Source: CAZNOG01 sp964574635 (lineage in GTDB: Bacteria > Bacteroidota > Bacteroidia > Flavobacteriales_D > Cryomorphaceae). From it: 64,000 nt of DNA. Below are positions 17,745 to 26,949 of the stretch, in pieces (position 1 is the first letter of the stretch; each line of letters opens with the position of its first letter). The notes under the pieces were generated by a model. The model ran no database searches, was not told the DNA's origin, and saw only the letters and a list, made by a program, of their open reading frames with translations. Where the stretch lies: positions 124,001 through 188,000 of the forward strand of contig CAZNOG010000001.1 of assembly GCA_964574635.1 (NCBI GenBank), given 5' to 3'. Position numbers and translations under genes: made by a program.

Positions 17745-18037
17745 GAAACGGATACAGTGGACGGCCCGACCCCGGCGCCGGGGATTTGAATCGGGCTGTT
17801 GATTTCACCGCCCGGGGCACGCCCAAAAACCGAATTGGCATTACCGTCTTCGCGCTTTTTTTGCGGTCATTTTCCGGCAATATCATGCGGCGCGCCTCGT
17901 TTCGGGAAAGATGGGCGCGGAACGACCGAAACAAAAGGAGTGGGGCGCGGTTTTGGAGGAAATGCGGCGGGCGGATGGAAGATGCGGATTCCGCAGTCTG
18001 CGACCGTGCGAAAATGCGTACTTTTATCAGATAAAAA

Positions 18038-20731
18038 TTGAACTTGAATCCGGGATCCTTTGCGCGTTTTGCGCTGATATTGAGCTTTCTGTTGGCTTTC
18101 ACGTCCACGGCGTGGTCCACACACAACCGCGCGGGTGAAATCACCTACCGCCACGTGTCGGGCAATATTTACGAGATCACGGTGCGCACGTACACGAAAT
18201 CGGACGCTCCCGCCGACCGGCCTTTTCTGCCCATCGATTGGGGCGACGGCAGCCCGATAGACAGCCTTCAACGAAGCCTGGAAATCAACATCCCGGGCAG
18301 GAATTCCCAAGAAAACGTCTACGTCAAACAGCACGCGTTTCCTGGGCCGGGCGAATACCACATCTGCGTGACCGATCCCAACCGAAACGCCGGCATCCTC
18401 AACATCGACGGGGGAAATTCGGTGCTCGTGGTGTTCGCCATTCGCACCACCCTCCGCATTTCGGCGGCTTTTGCCCACAATAATTCGGTGAGATTCACCA
18501 ATATGCCGCTTCAAGACGCGTGCAAATTCCAACCCTGGGTGTATACTCCCGGGGCCGTGGACGTGGATGGCGACAGCCTGACTTTTGAATTGGTGCCCAG
18601 TTACGGCAACGGTTGCGAGCCCTTCGAAATAGGATTTTACGAGTTTCCCGACGCCATCGGCCCCTTGGGCCCTTCGCCCAACCCCGAAAACCACATCGGC
18701 ATCGACCCGTCTACGGGGGTGATCACGTGGGAGAATCCACAGCGAAACGGGGAGTACAACATCGCCTTTACGGTGACCGAATGGCGGGATGGGATGCAAG
18801 TGGGAAAAGTGCTGAGGGACATGCAGATAATCGTGGACGATTGCAACAATACTCCGCCGGAAATCGACCCTCTGCCCGATACGTGCGTGGTGGCCGGTTC
18901 TGAACTGAATATCGAGGTTACCGCAAACGACGATGATTCGGACAACGTGGTGATCAGCGGTTTCGGCGATCCCTTCGAAGTGGATGAATCGCCGGCGGTG
19001 ATGATTCCATTCGAGCAGATGCCCCCGGCTTCCGCAACGTTCAACTGGTCGACCGTATGCGGTCACGTGAGGTTGCAGCCCTACAAGGTGTCGTTTGAAG
19101 CGAAGGACAACGGCCCGGGAACTGAACTCGTGGACGTGACCACCATGGAGATCACCGTGATTTCTCCCGCGCCGGAAAACCTGGTGGCCGAAGCGGTGGG
19201 CAGCATGATCAGCCTGACTTGGGAGGAGAGCATCTGCGACCAGGCCGTCGGTTACGACGTGTACCGCCGCATTGGCGAGTCGGGTTTCGTGCCGGATTAT
19301 TGCGAAACGGGGGTGCCGGCGTACACCGGCTATACCAAAATCGCGCACGTTGAAGGTGTGGAAACGACCGATTACCTCGACATGGACGAGATGATTTTCG
19401 GTAGGAAAACGTGTTACATGGTGGTGGCCGTTTTTCCCGACGGTGCGGAGAGTTACGCGAGCAACGAGGCCTGTGCCGAAATCAAATTCGAAATACCGAT
19501 CATCAAGAAGAACAGCGTAGGTAGCACCTCCACCGACGCGGGGAGGGATACGCTGCAGTGGCGGGGACCCATCGAGTTGGATACCGACGTTTTTCCCGGG
19601 CCTTATCGCTATCGGGTGATGCGCGGTGAGGGTTACGGTGAGCCGGACGAATTGGTGTACGAAAGCGAAGAGTCGGCCGATTTGGAAAGCATGAACACGT
19701 CGTTGATTTCGGAGAATCTGAACACGGAGGATACGGCCCATACCTACCGCGTGGTGTTGTTGTCAGACGGTGAATTCGCGGCGCAATCGAACGCGGCGTC
19801 ATCGCTGTACATCGAATCGGAACCGGGCGACGCCAAGGTGGAGATCACGTGGAGAGAGGAAGTTCCTTGGATCAATTTTTCTTACGACGTGTACCGACAA
19901 ACCGACGGAGTGGGGGAGTTCGTGTTGGTGGGACAGATCGACACTCTCGGATTCGTGGATTCGGGTTTGGAAAACAACCGGGAGTACTGCCATTACATCG
20001 TGGCTTCGGGATCGTATTTCGCCATCGGCGAGAGCGATACGTTGATCAACCACTCGCAAATAAGCTGTACCGTGCCTTACGATCACGAACCGCCCTGCGC
20101 CCCGGAACTGACCGTTGAAGGCGATTGTCGGGACCTCGTGGTTGAAATGTCGTGGACCAATCCGAACGAGAGCTGTGCGGATACGGAAGACGTACTGACC
20201 TACCACGTGTATTACTCGCCCACCCAAGGGGGCGAATTCACCCTTCTCGAAGTCATCGAGGGAGCGGAGAACGTATCGGTGATTTACGACTTGTTCGAAG
20301 TGGGGTCCATTTCCGGCTGTTATGCGGTCACGGCGTTGGATTCGCTGTCGCTGTGGCCCGACGGGGAATGGCACCGAAACGAAAGCGATTTCAGCAACGT
20401 CATTTGCTTTGACGACTGTCCGGAGTACGAACTGCCCAACGTGTTTACCCCCAACGGCGACGGTCGCAACGACGTGTTCGCCCCCTTCCCGTACCGCGCG
20501 GTGGAAAGCGTGGAGATGACCATTTTCAATCGTTGGGGAGGCATCGTGTTTCAAACCACCGACCCGGATATTTTGTGGGACGGCACGAATCCCGAAACGG
20601 GGGAAAGGGTGAGCGACGGAACCTATTACTATGTTTGCCGCGTGTTCACTCGACGCCTCGAGGGCCTCGTGCCCATCGACTTGGCCGGATACGTGAGCGT
20701 GTTCGGGGACCCCGAAAAGATTTCACATTGA
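18038..20731 (+). CDS. Secreted multi-domain protein with T9SS type B sorting domain
   Basis: Large exported protein, 897 residues, probably released or attached at the cell surface through T9SS. The signal peptide is MNLNPGSFARFALILSFLLA, with cleavage after about residue 27. The N-terminal region has a PKD-like strand (PFLPIDWGDGSPIDSLQ). The middle shows several fibronectin-III-like modules (LTWEESICDQAVGYDVYRRI, ITWREEVPWINFSYDVYRQT, VEMSWTNPNESC). The last 100 residues are a gliding-motility-associated (CHU_C) domain: NVFTPNGDGRNDVFAPF and FNRWGGIVFQ. The start is a TTG at 18038 directly after an in-frame stop; no ATG fits. The ligand or activity is unknown, and the repeated modules suggest adhesion. 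Confidence 0.85.
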   Translation: MNLNPGSFARFALILSFLLAFTSTAWSTHNRAGEITYRHVSGNIYEITVRTYTKSDAPADRPFLPIDWGDGSPIDSLQRSLEINIPGRNSQENVYVKQHAFPGPGEYHICVTDPNRNAGILNIDGGNSVLVVFAIRTTLRISAAFAHNNSVRFTNMPLQDACKFQPWVYTPGAVDVDGDSLTFELVPSYGNGCEPFEIGFYEFPDAIGPLGPSPNPENHIGIDPSTGVITWENPQRNGEYNIAFTVTEWRDGMQVGKVLRDMQIIVDDCNNTPPEIDPLPDTCVVAGSELNIEVTANDDDSDNVVISGFGDPFEVDESPAVMIPFEQMPPASATFNWSTVCGHVRLQPYKVSFEAKDNGPGTELVDVTTMEITVISPAPENLVAEAVGSMISLTWEESICDQAVGYDVYRRIGESGFVPDYCETGVPAYTGYTKIAHVEGVETTDYLDMDEMIFGRKTCYMVVAVFPDGAESYASNEACAEIKFEIPIIKKNSVGSTSTDAGRDTLQWRGPIELDTDVFPGPYRYRVMRGEGYGEPDELVYESEESADLESMNTSLISENLNTEDTAHTYRVVLLSDGEFAAQSNAASSLYIESEPGDAKVEITWREEVPWINFSYDVYRQTDGVGEFVLVGQIDTLGFVDSGLENNREYCHYIVASGSYFAIGESDTLINHSQISCTVPYDHEPPCAPELTVEGDCRDLVVEMSWTNPNESCADTEDVLTYHVYYSPTQGGEFTLLEVIEGAENVSVIYDLFEVGSISGCYAVTALDSLSLWPDGEWHRNESDFSNVICFDDCPEYELPNVFTPNGDGRNDVFAPFPYRAVESVEMTIFNRWGGIVFQTTDPDILWDGTNPETGERVSDGTYYYVCRVFTRRLEGLVPIDLAGYVSVFGDPEKISH

Positions 20732-20733
20732 TC

Positions 20734-21351
20734 ATGTTTACAGGAATCATCGAAACCGGAGGCAAGGTAGTTTCCGTGGAATCCGCGGGTACCAACCTGC
20801 ATTTTACCATTGAATCGTCGATCAGCGACGAACTGAAGATCGACCAGAGCGTGTCTCACGACGGGGTGTGCCTGACGGTCGTCGGTTTGGACGCGGGCAC
20901 CCACACCGTCACGGTCATCGATGAAACGCTGAAGCGTTCCAACTTGAAGCACCGCAAGCCCGGCGACGTAATGAACCTCGAGCGCTGCGTTCCCGCCGGC
21001 GGACGACTCGACGGTCATATCGTACAGGGCCACGTGGATACCGTAGGTCGGGTGGAACGCATCTCCGACGAATCGGGGAGCAGGATATTTCACATTTCGC
21101 ATCCCGAAGGGGAAGGGTTTTTAACCGTGGCCAAGGGTTCCATCGCCGTAAACGGGATTTCGCTGACGGTGGTGGATTCGTCGCCGACGAGCTTTTCAGT
21201 GGCCATCATCCCTTACACGGATTCGCACACGAACCTGGGGGATTTGAAAGTCGGCGATGAGGTCAACCTCGAATTCGACATCCTTGGCAAATACGTGGCG
21301 GAATTGTTGCGCCGAAGAGCGACGGATACCGTTGCCGGCTCCCGGGACTAA
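20734..21351 (+). CDS. ribE: Riboflavin synthase, alpha chain
   Basis: Converts two 6,7-dimethyl-8-ribityllumazine into riboflavin and a pyrimidine; cytoplasmic trimer. Its 205 residues form two tandem lumazine-binding repeats: the first begins MFTGIIETGGKV and the second follows GHIVQGHVDTVGRV. The VNLE...HIVQGHVD region is typical. The ATG at 20734 starts at the conserved MFTGIIE, two bases after the stop of the upstream secreted-protein gene, so it may be read from that transcript. No FMN riboswitch is visible before it. Confidence 0.95.
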   Translation: MFTGIIETGGKVVSVESAGTNLHFTIESSISDELKIDQSVSHDGVCLTVVGLDAGTHTVTVIDETLKRSNLKHRKPGDVMNLERCVPAGGRLDGHIVQGHVDTVGRVERISDESGSRIFHISHPEGEGFLTVAKGSIAVNGISLTVVDSSPTSFSVAIIPYTDSHTNLGDLKVGDEVNLEFDILGKYVAELLRRRATDTVAGSRD

Positions 21352-21405
21352 TAAAATAGCCGGACGCTCTCGAATCGGGGGTTGTGTTGGCTTTCCGATG
21401 TCGGA

Positions 21406-22383
21406 TTACCGCACCGAGTGTGCGAAGACCTCCTCCGCGATTTCCCTCACGGCTTCCGATTTTCCCATGGTGTAGAAGTGGATGCACGGCGCGCCCCCGT
21501 CGATGAGTTCGCGGCACTGGCGGATGGCCCAATCCACGCCCACTTTGCGCACGTCGGCGTTGGTCTTGCACGCTTCGAGTTTGTCGGTGAGTTCTTCAGG
21601 CAAATCGACGTGGAAGGTTTTGGGTAGGAAGCGGATTTGTTGAAGCGTGGTAATCGGTTTTATGCCGGGGATGATGGGCACCTCCATGCCGGCTTCACGG
21701 CAGCGCTTCACCAGGTCGAAGTATTTCGAGTTGTCGAAAAACATCTGCGTGGTCAGGTATTCGGCGCCGGCGTCGACCTTTTGCTTCAGGTATTTGAAGT
21801 CCGTTTTCATGTTCATGGACTCGTAGTGCTTTTCCGGGTATGCCGCCGCACCGATGCAGAATGTAGGACAGGAAGATTTCGCCGTGGCTTCCACGCCGTC
21901 GAAGAGGTAGATGCCTGCATTCATGTCGGCGATTTGCCGGATGAGGTCAACGGCGTATTTGTGTCCGCCCGGTTCCGGTTTGAACGTAGATTCCGACTTG
22001 ATGGGGTCGCCGCGCAGAGCGAGGACGTTGTGGATGCCCAAGAAGCGAAGATCGATCAGGGCGTTTTCGGTTTCTTCGGCCGTGAAGCCCCCACAAATCA
22101 AGTGGGGCACCGTGTCAACGCCGAACCTGTTCGTGATGGCGGCACAAATCCCGACCGTTCCCGGCCTCTTCCTGATGCTGACCTTCTTGAGCAGGTCGTT
22201 GGGGAATTTTTTGTAGGCGTATTCCTCCCGGTGGTACGTCACGTTGATGAAGGCGGGTTCGAATTCCATCAGCGGTTCGATTCCTTCGAAGATGTCTTGG
22301 ATGCTGCTCCCTTTCAGGGGCGGGATGATCTCGAAGGAAAAAAGCGCCTTGTCCGCTTTGCGGAGATGTTCGGTGACTTTCAC
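21406..22383 (-). CDS. metF: Methylenetetrahydrofolate reductase
   Basis: Flavoprotein that reduces 5,10-methylene-THF to 5-methyl-THF for methionine synthesis; cytoplasmic. The 325-residue length fits. FSFEIIPPLKGSSI carries the family Glu near the N terminus, followed by NVTYHR, a GIHNVLALRGDP motif and PGIKPITTLQQIRFLPK near the C terminus. The start is GTG at 22381-22383 (MKVTEHLRKADKALF); an exact -7 box lies 24 bases upstream. It is monocistronic, convergent with ribE. Confidence 0.94.
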   Translation of the reverse strand: MKVTEHLRKADKALFSFEIIPPLKGSSIQDIFEGIEPLMEFEPAFINVTYHREEYAYKKFPNDLLKKVSIRKRPGTVGICAAITNRFGVDTVPHLICGGFTAEETENALIDLRFLGIHNVLALRGDPIKSESTFKPEPGGHKYAVDLIRQIADMNAGIYLFDGVEATAKSSCPTFCIGAAAYPEKHYESMNMKTDFKYLKQKVDAGAEYLTTQMFFDNSKYFDLVKRCREAGMEVPIIPGIKPITTLQQIRFLPKTFHVDLPEELTDKLEACKTNADVRKVGVDWAIRQCRELIDGGAPCIHFYTMGKSEAVREIAEEVFAHSVR

Positions 22384-22406
22384 GCGGGTAGATTTAAAAT
22401 AAGGTG

Positions 22407-22414
22407 CAAAGATA
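22407..22414 (-). promoter_or_regulatory. -7 box for metF
   Basis: On the minus strand TATCTTTG, an exact match to TAnnTTTG, 23 bases before the GTG start. Confidence 0.6.
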
Positions 22415-22525
22415 GACTACGGTTGGGTAGTCGCGAGAATTCATGAAAAATAAACCGCAACGCCCCGTGGTCAGACCGGATGCGGGGTCTGCACACAGGG
22501 CGCGTCGGTTGGTGTTGGGATTCTA

Positions 22526-25510
22526 TTATTTCGCGGCTTCCAGAATGGTGATGTTTCCGGTTTCCAGCCGATCGATGTACGGAATGGCCAGTTCGTAGAA
22601 GTAGACACCGGGTTCGATGTCGTCCGGCGACCATCCGCCCGTATCGCGCTGGTAGCGGTCGTAATCGTCTTGTTCGAATACGAGGTTGCCCCATCGGTTA
22701 AACACCCGCAATCGCGTCGACGGGAAGGATTCGATGTACTCGATGTGGAACTTGTCGTTTTTGCCGTCGCCGTTGGGTGAAATGATGTTGGGGATGTGGT
22801 AAACGCAAGCCTGCCCTTCGAAAATCACGGATGTCGAAGCCGTTTCGCAGACGTGTGGCGACATGCCGTCGAGTACGGTCACCGAGACGTTGTAAATCTC
22901 GAGTGGCTCGAAGGATTCGGGCGGGAAGATTTGCGTGTCGTCTTGGTCGCTGTCCAATCCCGGGGCGTCGGTTCCGGTAATGTTCCACATGTACATGCCG
23001 TCGTGACTGCCTTTCACGGAAGCGACCAACTTGAGGGTATCCGACTCGAAGCAGAATTTGGGGTTGTCGGGGGAGATGGTCACCACGGGTTGTTCCACGA
23101 AGGTGATAGTCTTGGTCATTCCGTCCTCGAGGCAGCGGGCGTCGGTGAAGGTCACGTCATAGGAGCCGTATGCACCGGAGTTTACCGTGGTGAACAAGCC
23201 GTTGGGATCGCCGAAGGTGATGTGCTCCGAGGGCGATGTCCAGGTACCGTAGCCCTCCGGCTCCAAGGTCACGTTCAGTCCCGGGTTTTCAAGTCCGCAA
23301 ACTTCCGTTAGACCTGCGATGTCCATCTCGATGGCCACGATGTTGACGGTATCCGCGTCCGAACCACAGGCACCGATCAGGCTTACGATGTATTGGCCGG
23401 TGGTATTGATCTCCACGGAAAGGTCTTCGGTGTTAAACGGCACGCCGTCTCTGGTCCATGTCACCGCGAAGTGATGGGAGTTGTCCGCCTGCTCCCCGGC
23501 ATTCAAGACGATGGATGCACCGATGCAGAGGGTGGTGTCGTTGACCAGGTCCGTGACGTCGGGGTCCGGCCTGAAGTCTATGGCCGCCGTATCGGTGTAT
23601 TGGCAGTTTTCTTCTACGATTTCGAATTCGTAGATACCGTAACGGTCCACTACCACTTCGGCGACACCTTCGCCGAGGTATTCGAATACGGCGTTGGCGT
23701 CTTCGAAGGGTTGGGAAATGGTCGTCCACACTCCGCCGGCAGGTGCGTGCTCAGGTGCGAGCACATGCGTGAGGTCGCAGGCGATGTTGTCTTCGATGGT
23801 GGTGTAGGGGCGTACGTACACGTTGATGGTGGTGTCGTGCCTGCAACCGAATTCGTCGACGGCGTTGAAGACAAAGTAGTTGTCCCCTTCTACGGAAGGA
23901 GTTACTTCTATCGTCGTGCCGAAATTCGCGGTGATGTCCGGATTTTCATCCCAGTAAACCGAATCGATTTGGGGTGAAAAGTAAATCGTGGCCGGGTTGA
24001 TGTCGGGGTGGAAATAAATGGCCCAGTTGAAAATCCAACCGTTGTCAATACTGAGATTGTCGCGAATCGTGAGGGTCCAGTCCCCGTTGATGGGACAACC
24101 GATGAACTCCTCGTAGGATTCTTCGGGGGCGTACGTTCCGGGCGTCATTGCCGAGCCTGATTGGAATGTATTTACCGGCACCGTATTTCCCGCGGCGTGT
24201 TCTTCGCCGAGAGTCCCGAATTCCGGGTCGTCGGAAGTCCAACAGTAGGTAAACCCGATGCCCGGATCGTTGGACCCGTCGTCATTGGCGTCACCTAAAT
24301 ATGTTCCCCCACCCCCGAAACCGCCGGGGAAGAGTCCGTTTCCGGTGTATGCATTGAAAATATTGACCGACGTACCGTCAGGGCAGGTGAGCATCATTTC
24401 AAGGTCGCCGAGGTAAGAGTGCTCCATATTCACGCACATGTTCACGATGTCCGAAACGGAGTTGATCACTTGGTCGGGTTCAAATCCTTCGATGGTGATG
24501 GTGGTTTCGTAATTCACGTTGTTGCCGTCCGGCAGAAAGAGTTGCTCCCCGTGGTTGCCGCCCCCAAGTATGGCACTGGTATTCGGTTCTACACCGAGTG
24601 TATCCGTGTCGGTAATTCCGCCCGTAATGGTGGTGACTTCGCCGATGCACAGGGTGTCGAGCGTGGGAATGTTGCTGAAAATCGGACGGGGGGCGGTGAG
24701 TACGTACATTCTGGTGCGTTCGATTCTTCCTTGTACATCCGTGAGTTGTACGCTCACCTCGTAACCGAAAGGCTCGTCGTACACGTGTCCGATTTGCGTC
24801 ATTCCAAAGCCTTGGTATATGGTACCGTCTCCCATGTCGTAGCGGAAGAGAGTAGTTTCGTCGCTCTGTTCGTAACCACCTGCATCCGAAAGCGGGTAAT
24901 TCGTGCCTACGGTGATGGTGATGCTGTCGGTGTAACAGATTTTGATTGCACCCTCGCTATCGATCGGCAAACCGGCGAAAGGCTCCAATGGGGGTTCCGT
25001 GGATAAGAACACTTGGAAGGGCTGAAGCGGCTGCGGGCACGCGAAGGTTCCGGAAAATCCGGCTCCCGAGCTGCCTTCGCCCGATACGAATTCGAAAGTG
25101 AGGCATCTGCCGGTGCTCTGGAGGATAATTCCATTGGGGTGGGAAGTGGTGTTGAACGTTCCCAACAAATCGCCGTCGGTATCGGGGCCGTCGTAGATGA
25201 ACAGCGTGGAGTTGTCGTCCACATCCCAAGTGTGGCCGTAGAGTTGCGGGGAGATGATGAACTGCGAGTTGGATTCAACCGCAGACTCGTCCACGCAGAG
25301 CGTGATCAAATGGGATTCGTTTTCGCCGTAGCCTCCGGATTCCCCACCGCTGTCGGTGAGCAGGGCGATTTCGTTGCACAAGATGCCGCCCACTTCACCA
25401 CCGTCGGAAATGTTGATGATGTAGTCGGGGTTGTTGTTTTGACCGAATGCGGTGCCCGCGAGAAAAAGGGCTGCCGCCGGCAACAGGAAGGTTCGTCTAA
25501 TGTAGTTCAT
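22526..25510 (-). CDS. Secreted protein with CUB-like, PKD and P-domain modules and T9SS type B sorting domain
   Basis: Exported multi-domain protein, 994 residues. A signal peptide (MNYIRRTFLLPAAALFLAG, cleavage near FGQ) is followed by a CUB-like domain (about 45-155, with TLFIYDGPDTDGDLLGTF). Next come a PKD-like segment (FRYDMGDGTIYQGFGM...GHVYDEP) and a proprotein-convertase P domain (about 315-505, with HSYLGDLEMMLTCPDGTSV and NGDWTLTIRDNLSIDNGWI). Ig-like modules follow, then a C-terminal CHU_C sorting domain from residue 903 (NIISPNGDGKNDKF, FNRWGNLVFEQDD). P domains normally accompany a protease, but no catalytic domain is present, so a binding or structural role is more likely. It lies 22 bases downstream of the small exported protein gene. 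Confidence 0.87.
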   Translation of the reverse strand: MNYIRRTFLLPAAALFLAGTAFGQNNNPDYIINISDGGEVGGILCNEIALLTDSGGESGGYGENESHLITLCVDESAVESNSQFIISPQLYGHTWDVDDNSTLFIYDGPDTDGDLLGTFNTTSHPNGIILQSTGRCLTFEFVSGEGSSGAGFSGTFACPQPLQPFQVFLSTEPPLEPFAGLPIDSEGAIKICYTDSITITVGTNYPLSDAGGYEQSDETTLFRYDMGDGTIYQGFGMTQIGHVYDEPFGYEVSVQLTDVQGRIERTRMYVLTAPRPIFSNIPTLDTLCIGEVTTITGGITDTDTLGVEPNTSAILGGGNHGEQLFLPDGNNVNYETTITIEGFEPDQVINSVSDIVNMCVNMEHSYLGDLEMMLTCPDGTSVNIFNAYTGNGLFPGGFGGGGTYLGDANDDGSNDPGIGFTYCWTSDDPEFGTLGEEHAAGNTVPVNTFQSGSAMTPGTYAPEESYEEFIGCPINGDWTLTIRDNLSIDNGWIFNWAIYFHPDINPATIYFSPQIDSVYWDENPDITANFGTTIEVTPSVEGDNYFVFNAVDEFGCRHDTTINVYVRPYTTIEDNIACDLTHVLAPEHAPAGGVWTTISQPFEDANAVFEYLGEGVAEVVVDRYGIYEFEIVEENCQYTDTAAIDFRPDPDVTDLVNDTTLCIGASIVLNAGEQADNSHHFAVTWTRDGVPFNTEDLSVEINTTGQYIVSLIGACGSDADTVNIVAIEMDIAGLTEVCGLENPGLNVTLEPEGYGTWTSPSEHITFGDPNGLFTTVNSGAYGSYDVTFTDARCLEDGMTKTITFVEQPVVTISPDNPKFCFESDTLKLVASVKGSHDGMYMWNITGTDAPGLDSDQDDTQIFPPESFEPLEIYNVSVTVLDGMSPHVCETASTSVIFEGQACVYHIPNIISPNGDGKNDKFHIEYIESFPSTRLRVFNRWGNLVFEQDDYDRYQRDTGGWSPDDIEPGVYFYELAIPYIDRLETGNITILEAAK

Positions 25511-25532
25511 GAATGACCGGGGTTGCGGCGAT

Positions 25533-25919
25533 TTATTGATTTGATTGGCGGTGAGCGTTGAAGAGTTCCGCGATCTTTTCGGAAGAATGCACGATGAGCA
25601 TCTTGTCCGTGCCTTCGATCAGGTAATATCCGGAGGCGTTTTCGACCGGGTGGATGTCCAATGCCAAGATGTTGAAGTCGTTGGGGTCGTCTATGGAGAT
25701 CGTTTGGAGATCCTGCACGTTTTTACCGGGCTCCACCGTGGAGACCACGTATGCATTGTCCAGGTAAAACGTCCAGTACTCGATGACGGAGGGGTGGTTC
25801 TTCGCCAGTTCGGAAAGGCGCTCTTCGCTGAATTTGACCTTCAGCCGCGGATCGGTGTTTTGTTGGGCACCTGCGCTGACGGCGAAGAGGGCGAAAAGGG
25901 AAACGATGAAAATTTTCAT
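25533..25919 (-). CDS. Small exported protein of unknown function
   Basis: I do not recognise the family. The product has 128 residues. A clear signal peptide (MKIFIVSLFALFAVSAGAQ) is followed by a mixed domain with FSEERLSELAKNHPSVIEYW, then LDNAYVVSTVEPGKN and SGYYLIEGTDKMLIVHSSEK. No cysteine is seen after the signal, so it is probably periplasmic or secreted. The ATG at 25917-25919 is chosen because it starts the signal peptide and has an exact -7 box about 77 bases upstream. It precedes the large T9SS cargo gene by 22 bases on the same strand and is likely co-transcribed. Confidence 0.75.
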   Translation of the reverse strand: MKIFIVSLFALFAVSAGAQQNTDPRLKVKFSEERLSELAKNHPSVIEYWTFYLDNAYVVSTVEPGKNVQDLQTISIDDPNDFNILALDIHPVENASGYYLIEGTDKMLIVHSSEKIAELFNAHRQSNQ

Positions 25920-25995
25920 GTTCGAATCGGATTCTGATGTGTGAGAAAGGCTATTTCCTTGACGATGCCGCCGAGTGAAAGTTGACCGTTCATGG

Positions 25996-26003
25996 CAAAT
26001 ATA
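25996..26003 (-). promoter_or_regulatory. -7 box for the small exported protein and T9SS cargo genes
   Basis: On the minus strand TATATTTG, an exact TAnnTTTG. It predicts a leader of about 70 bases before the ATG at 25919. Confidence 0.55.
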
Positions 26004-26178
26004 CGCAACCGGCCGACTAATCCGAGAGGAGATTAATCGTTGCCGCGGATCGAAGGGTCGGTGTAAAGGGGGGATACCCCGGGAATAGGAGGGATGGTCC
26101 GTGCTGAATTTCCTTTGATTGCGCCACTTTCCGTGTTGGGAGCGACGCGCCCGACAGCCGGCGACGTGCGTGGTGAGG

Positions 26179-26195
26179 CCACACCCACAAAAACC
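26179..26195 (-). repeat. Dispersed GTTTTTGTGGGTGTG motif, copy C
   Basis: On the minus strand GGTTTTTGTGGGTGTGG, identical to copy B over 17 bases. It lies between divergent genes. Confidence 0.8.
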
Positions 26196-26218
26196 TTCCT
26201 CACCCCGCCCTAAATGGC

Positions 26219-26226
26219 TAATTTTA
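26219..26226 (+). promoter_or_regulatory. Putative -7 box for the SPOR-like protein gene
   Basis: TAATTTTA, one base off TAnnTTTG. The predicted transcription start near 26232 favours the ATG at 26270 over the one at 26240. Confidence 0.4.
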
Positions 26227-26269
26227 CCGTTTCGAACCGATGGGATATTCGCAACGTAAAGCCCAGTCC

Positions 26270-26794
26270 ATGAAGAAACGTATTTTATTGGCCCTCTTGT
26301 TTTCGGCGCTCCTCGGGTGGCAGGATACGGCTGCACAGGAAATTCGCCGGGAAGGGGAGCGGGTGGAAGCGCAAAAGCTGCCCGATACTCGCGGTGTCGA
26401 ATCGCAGCGCCGGGATACCCTCGACAGGGCGCCGAAATACGTGGTGCCGGGGCAAATTCGCGTGTTCGAGGATCGGCGAATCGCGGCGCTGGACTCGCTG
26501 AAAATCGTTTACCCCTCGTCCATTCGGGGGTACCGCCTGCAATTGTTTTTCGGAGATCGGGACGAGGCGCGCAAAAAACGGGTGGAATTCACCAAACGGT
26601 ATCCGCACATCCCCACTTACATTTCTTATTTGGCGCCGAATTTTCGGTTGCGCGTCGGCGATTTCCGCACACGTTTGCAGGCCGAGAAGCTCAAGCACAC
26701 GCTGGGGCATGAGTACCCGGGATCGTACATCGTGAAAGACCAAATTGAATTGCCCGCACTGCGGCCCCCGGACGGGTTGGCGGAGGAGGAGTAG
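26270..26794 (+). CDS. Exported SPOR-like domain protein
   Basis: 174 residues with a signal peptide (MKKRILLALLFSALLGWQ, cleavage after about residue 22). The C-terminal half resembles a SPOR (sporulation-related, peptidoglycan-binding) repeat: YRLQLFFGDRDEARKKRVEF, then PTYISYLAPNFRLRVGDF and RTRLQAEKLKHTL. This is the usual two-strand, helix, RVGxF, helix pattern. It would act in the periplasm at septal or denuded glycan, but that is inference from the domain. An earlier in-frame ATG at 26240 would place ten residues before the basic signal start, so 26270 is preferred. It is convergent with infB and ends before a shared terminator. Confidence 0.75.
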   Translation: MKKRILLALLFSALLGWQDTAAQEIRREGERVEAQKLPDTRGVESQRRDTLDRAPKYVVPGQIRVFEDRRIAALDSLKIVYPSSIRGYRLQLFFGDRDEARKKRVEFTKRYPHIPTYISYLAPNFRLRVGDFRTRLQAEKLKHTLGHEYPGSYIVKDQIELPALRPPDGLAEEE

Positions 26795-26893
26795 GAGGGT
26801 TTTCGTGGGTGGGTCGTCGGATGGCGATCGCGGCCGGCGCGGCGTTGCTTGGCTTGCAATCCGAAGAGCTACTCGAGAAAGGTTTTGAAATAG

Positions 26894-26922
26894 AAAAAGC
26901 CGTGGTTTGGCCACGGCTTTTT
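26894..26922. terminator. Bidirectional rho-independent terminator
   Basis: A-run, stem GCCGTGG (26899-26905), five-base loop, CCACGGC (26911-26917), T-run. It lies between the convergent SPOR-like gene and infB, and the A- and T-runs let it work in both directions. Confidence 0.88.
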
Positions 26923-26949
26923 GCATTTCGTATCGGAGGTTTCCCGGGA

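Larger units (their letters stand above)
17416..18037. other. Long non-coding gap between divergent genes, holding two repeat elements
   Basis: 622 bases with no credible gene. It contains the aminopeptidase promoter at its left edge, copy B of the GTTTTTGTGGGTGTG motif (17527-17543), a structured element of nested inverted repeats (17638-17744), and on the right the likely promoter of the T9SS cargo gene (TACTTTTA at about 18019-18026). It is strongly G+C-rich in the middle. Confidence 0.7.
25920..26269. other. Gap between divergent exported-protein genes
   Basis: 350 bases with no gene seen. It holds a minus-strand -7 box (25996-26003), copy C of the dispersed motif (26179-26195) and a plus-strand near-consensus -7 box (26219-26226). 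A small GGGG-ATA-CCCC palindrome near 26070 has no obvious role. Confidence 0.6.

Noticed and set aside
17867..19741. 624-codon open frame antisense to the T9SS cargo gene
   Set aside because: It has no recognisable domain, mirrors the codon bias of the gene on the other strand, and that gene has a signal peptide and clear modules. It is a shadow of G+C-rich coding DNA.
20701..20733. Search for an FMN riboswitch before ribE
   Set aside because: ribE starts two bases after the upstream gene, so there is no room for a riboswitch.
26797..26816. Possible seventh copy of the dispersed motif (GGGTTTTCGTGGGTGGG)
   Set aside because: It has several mismatches to the core, so it is mentioned only as a weak relative.
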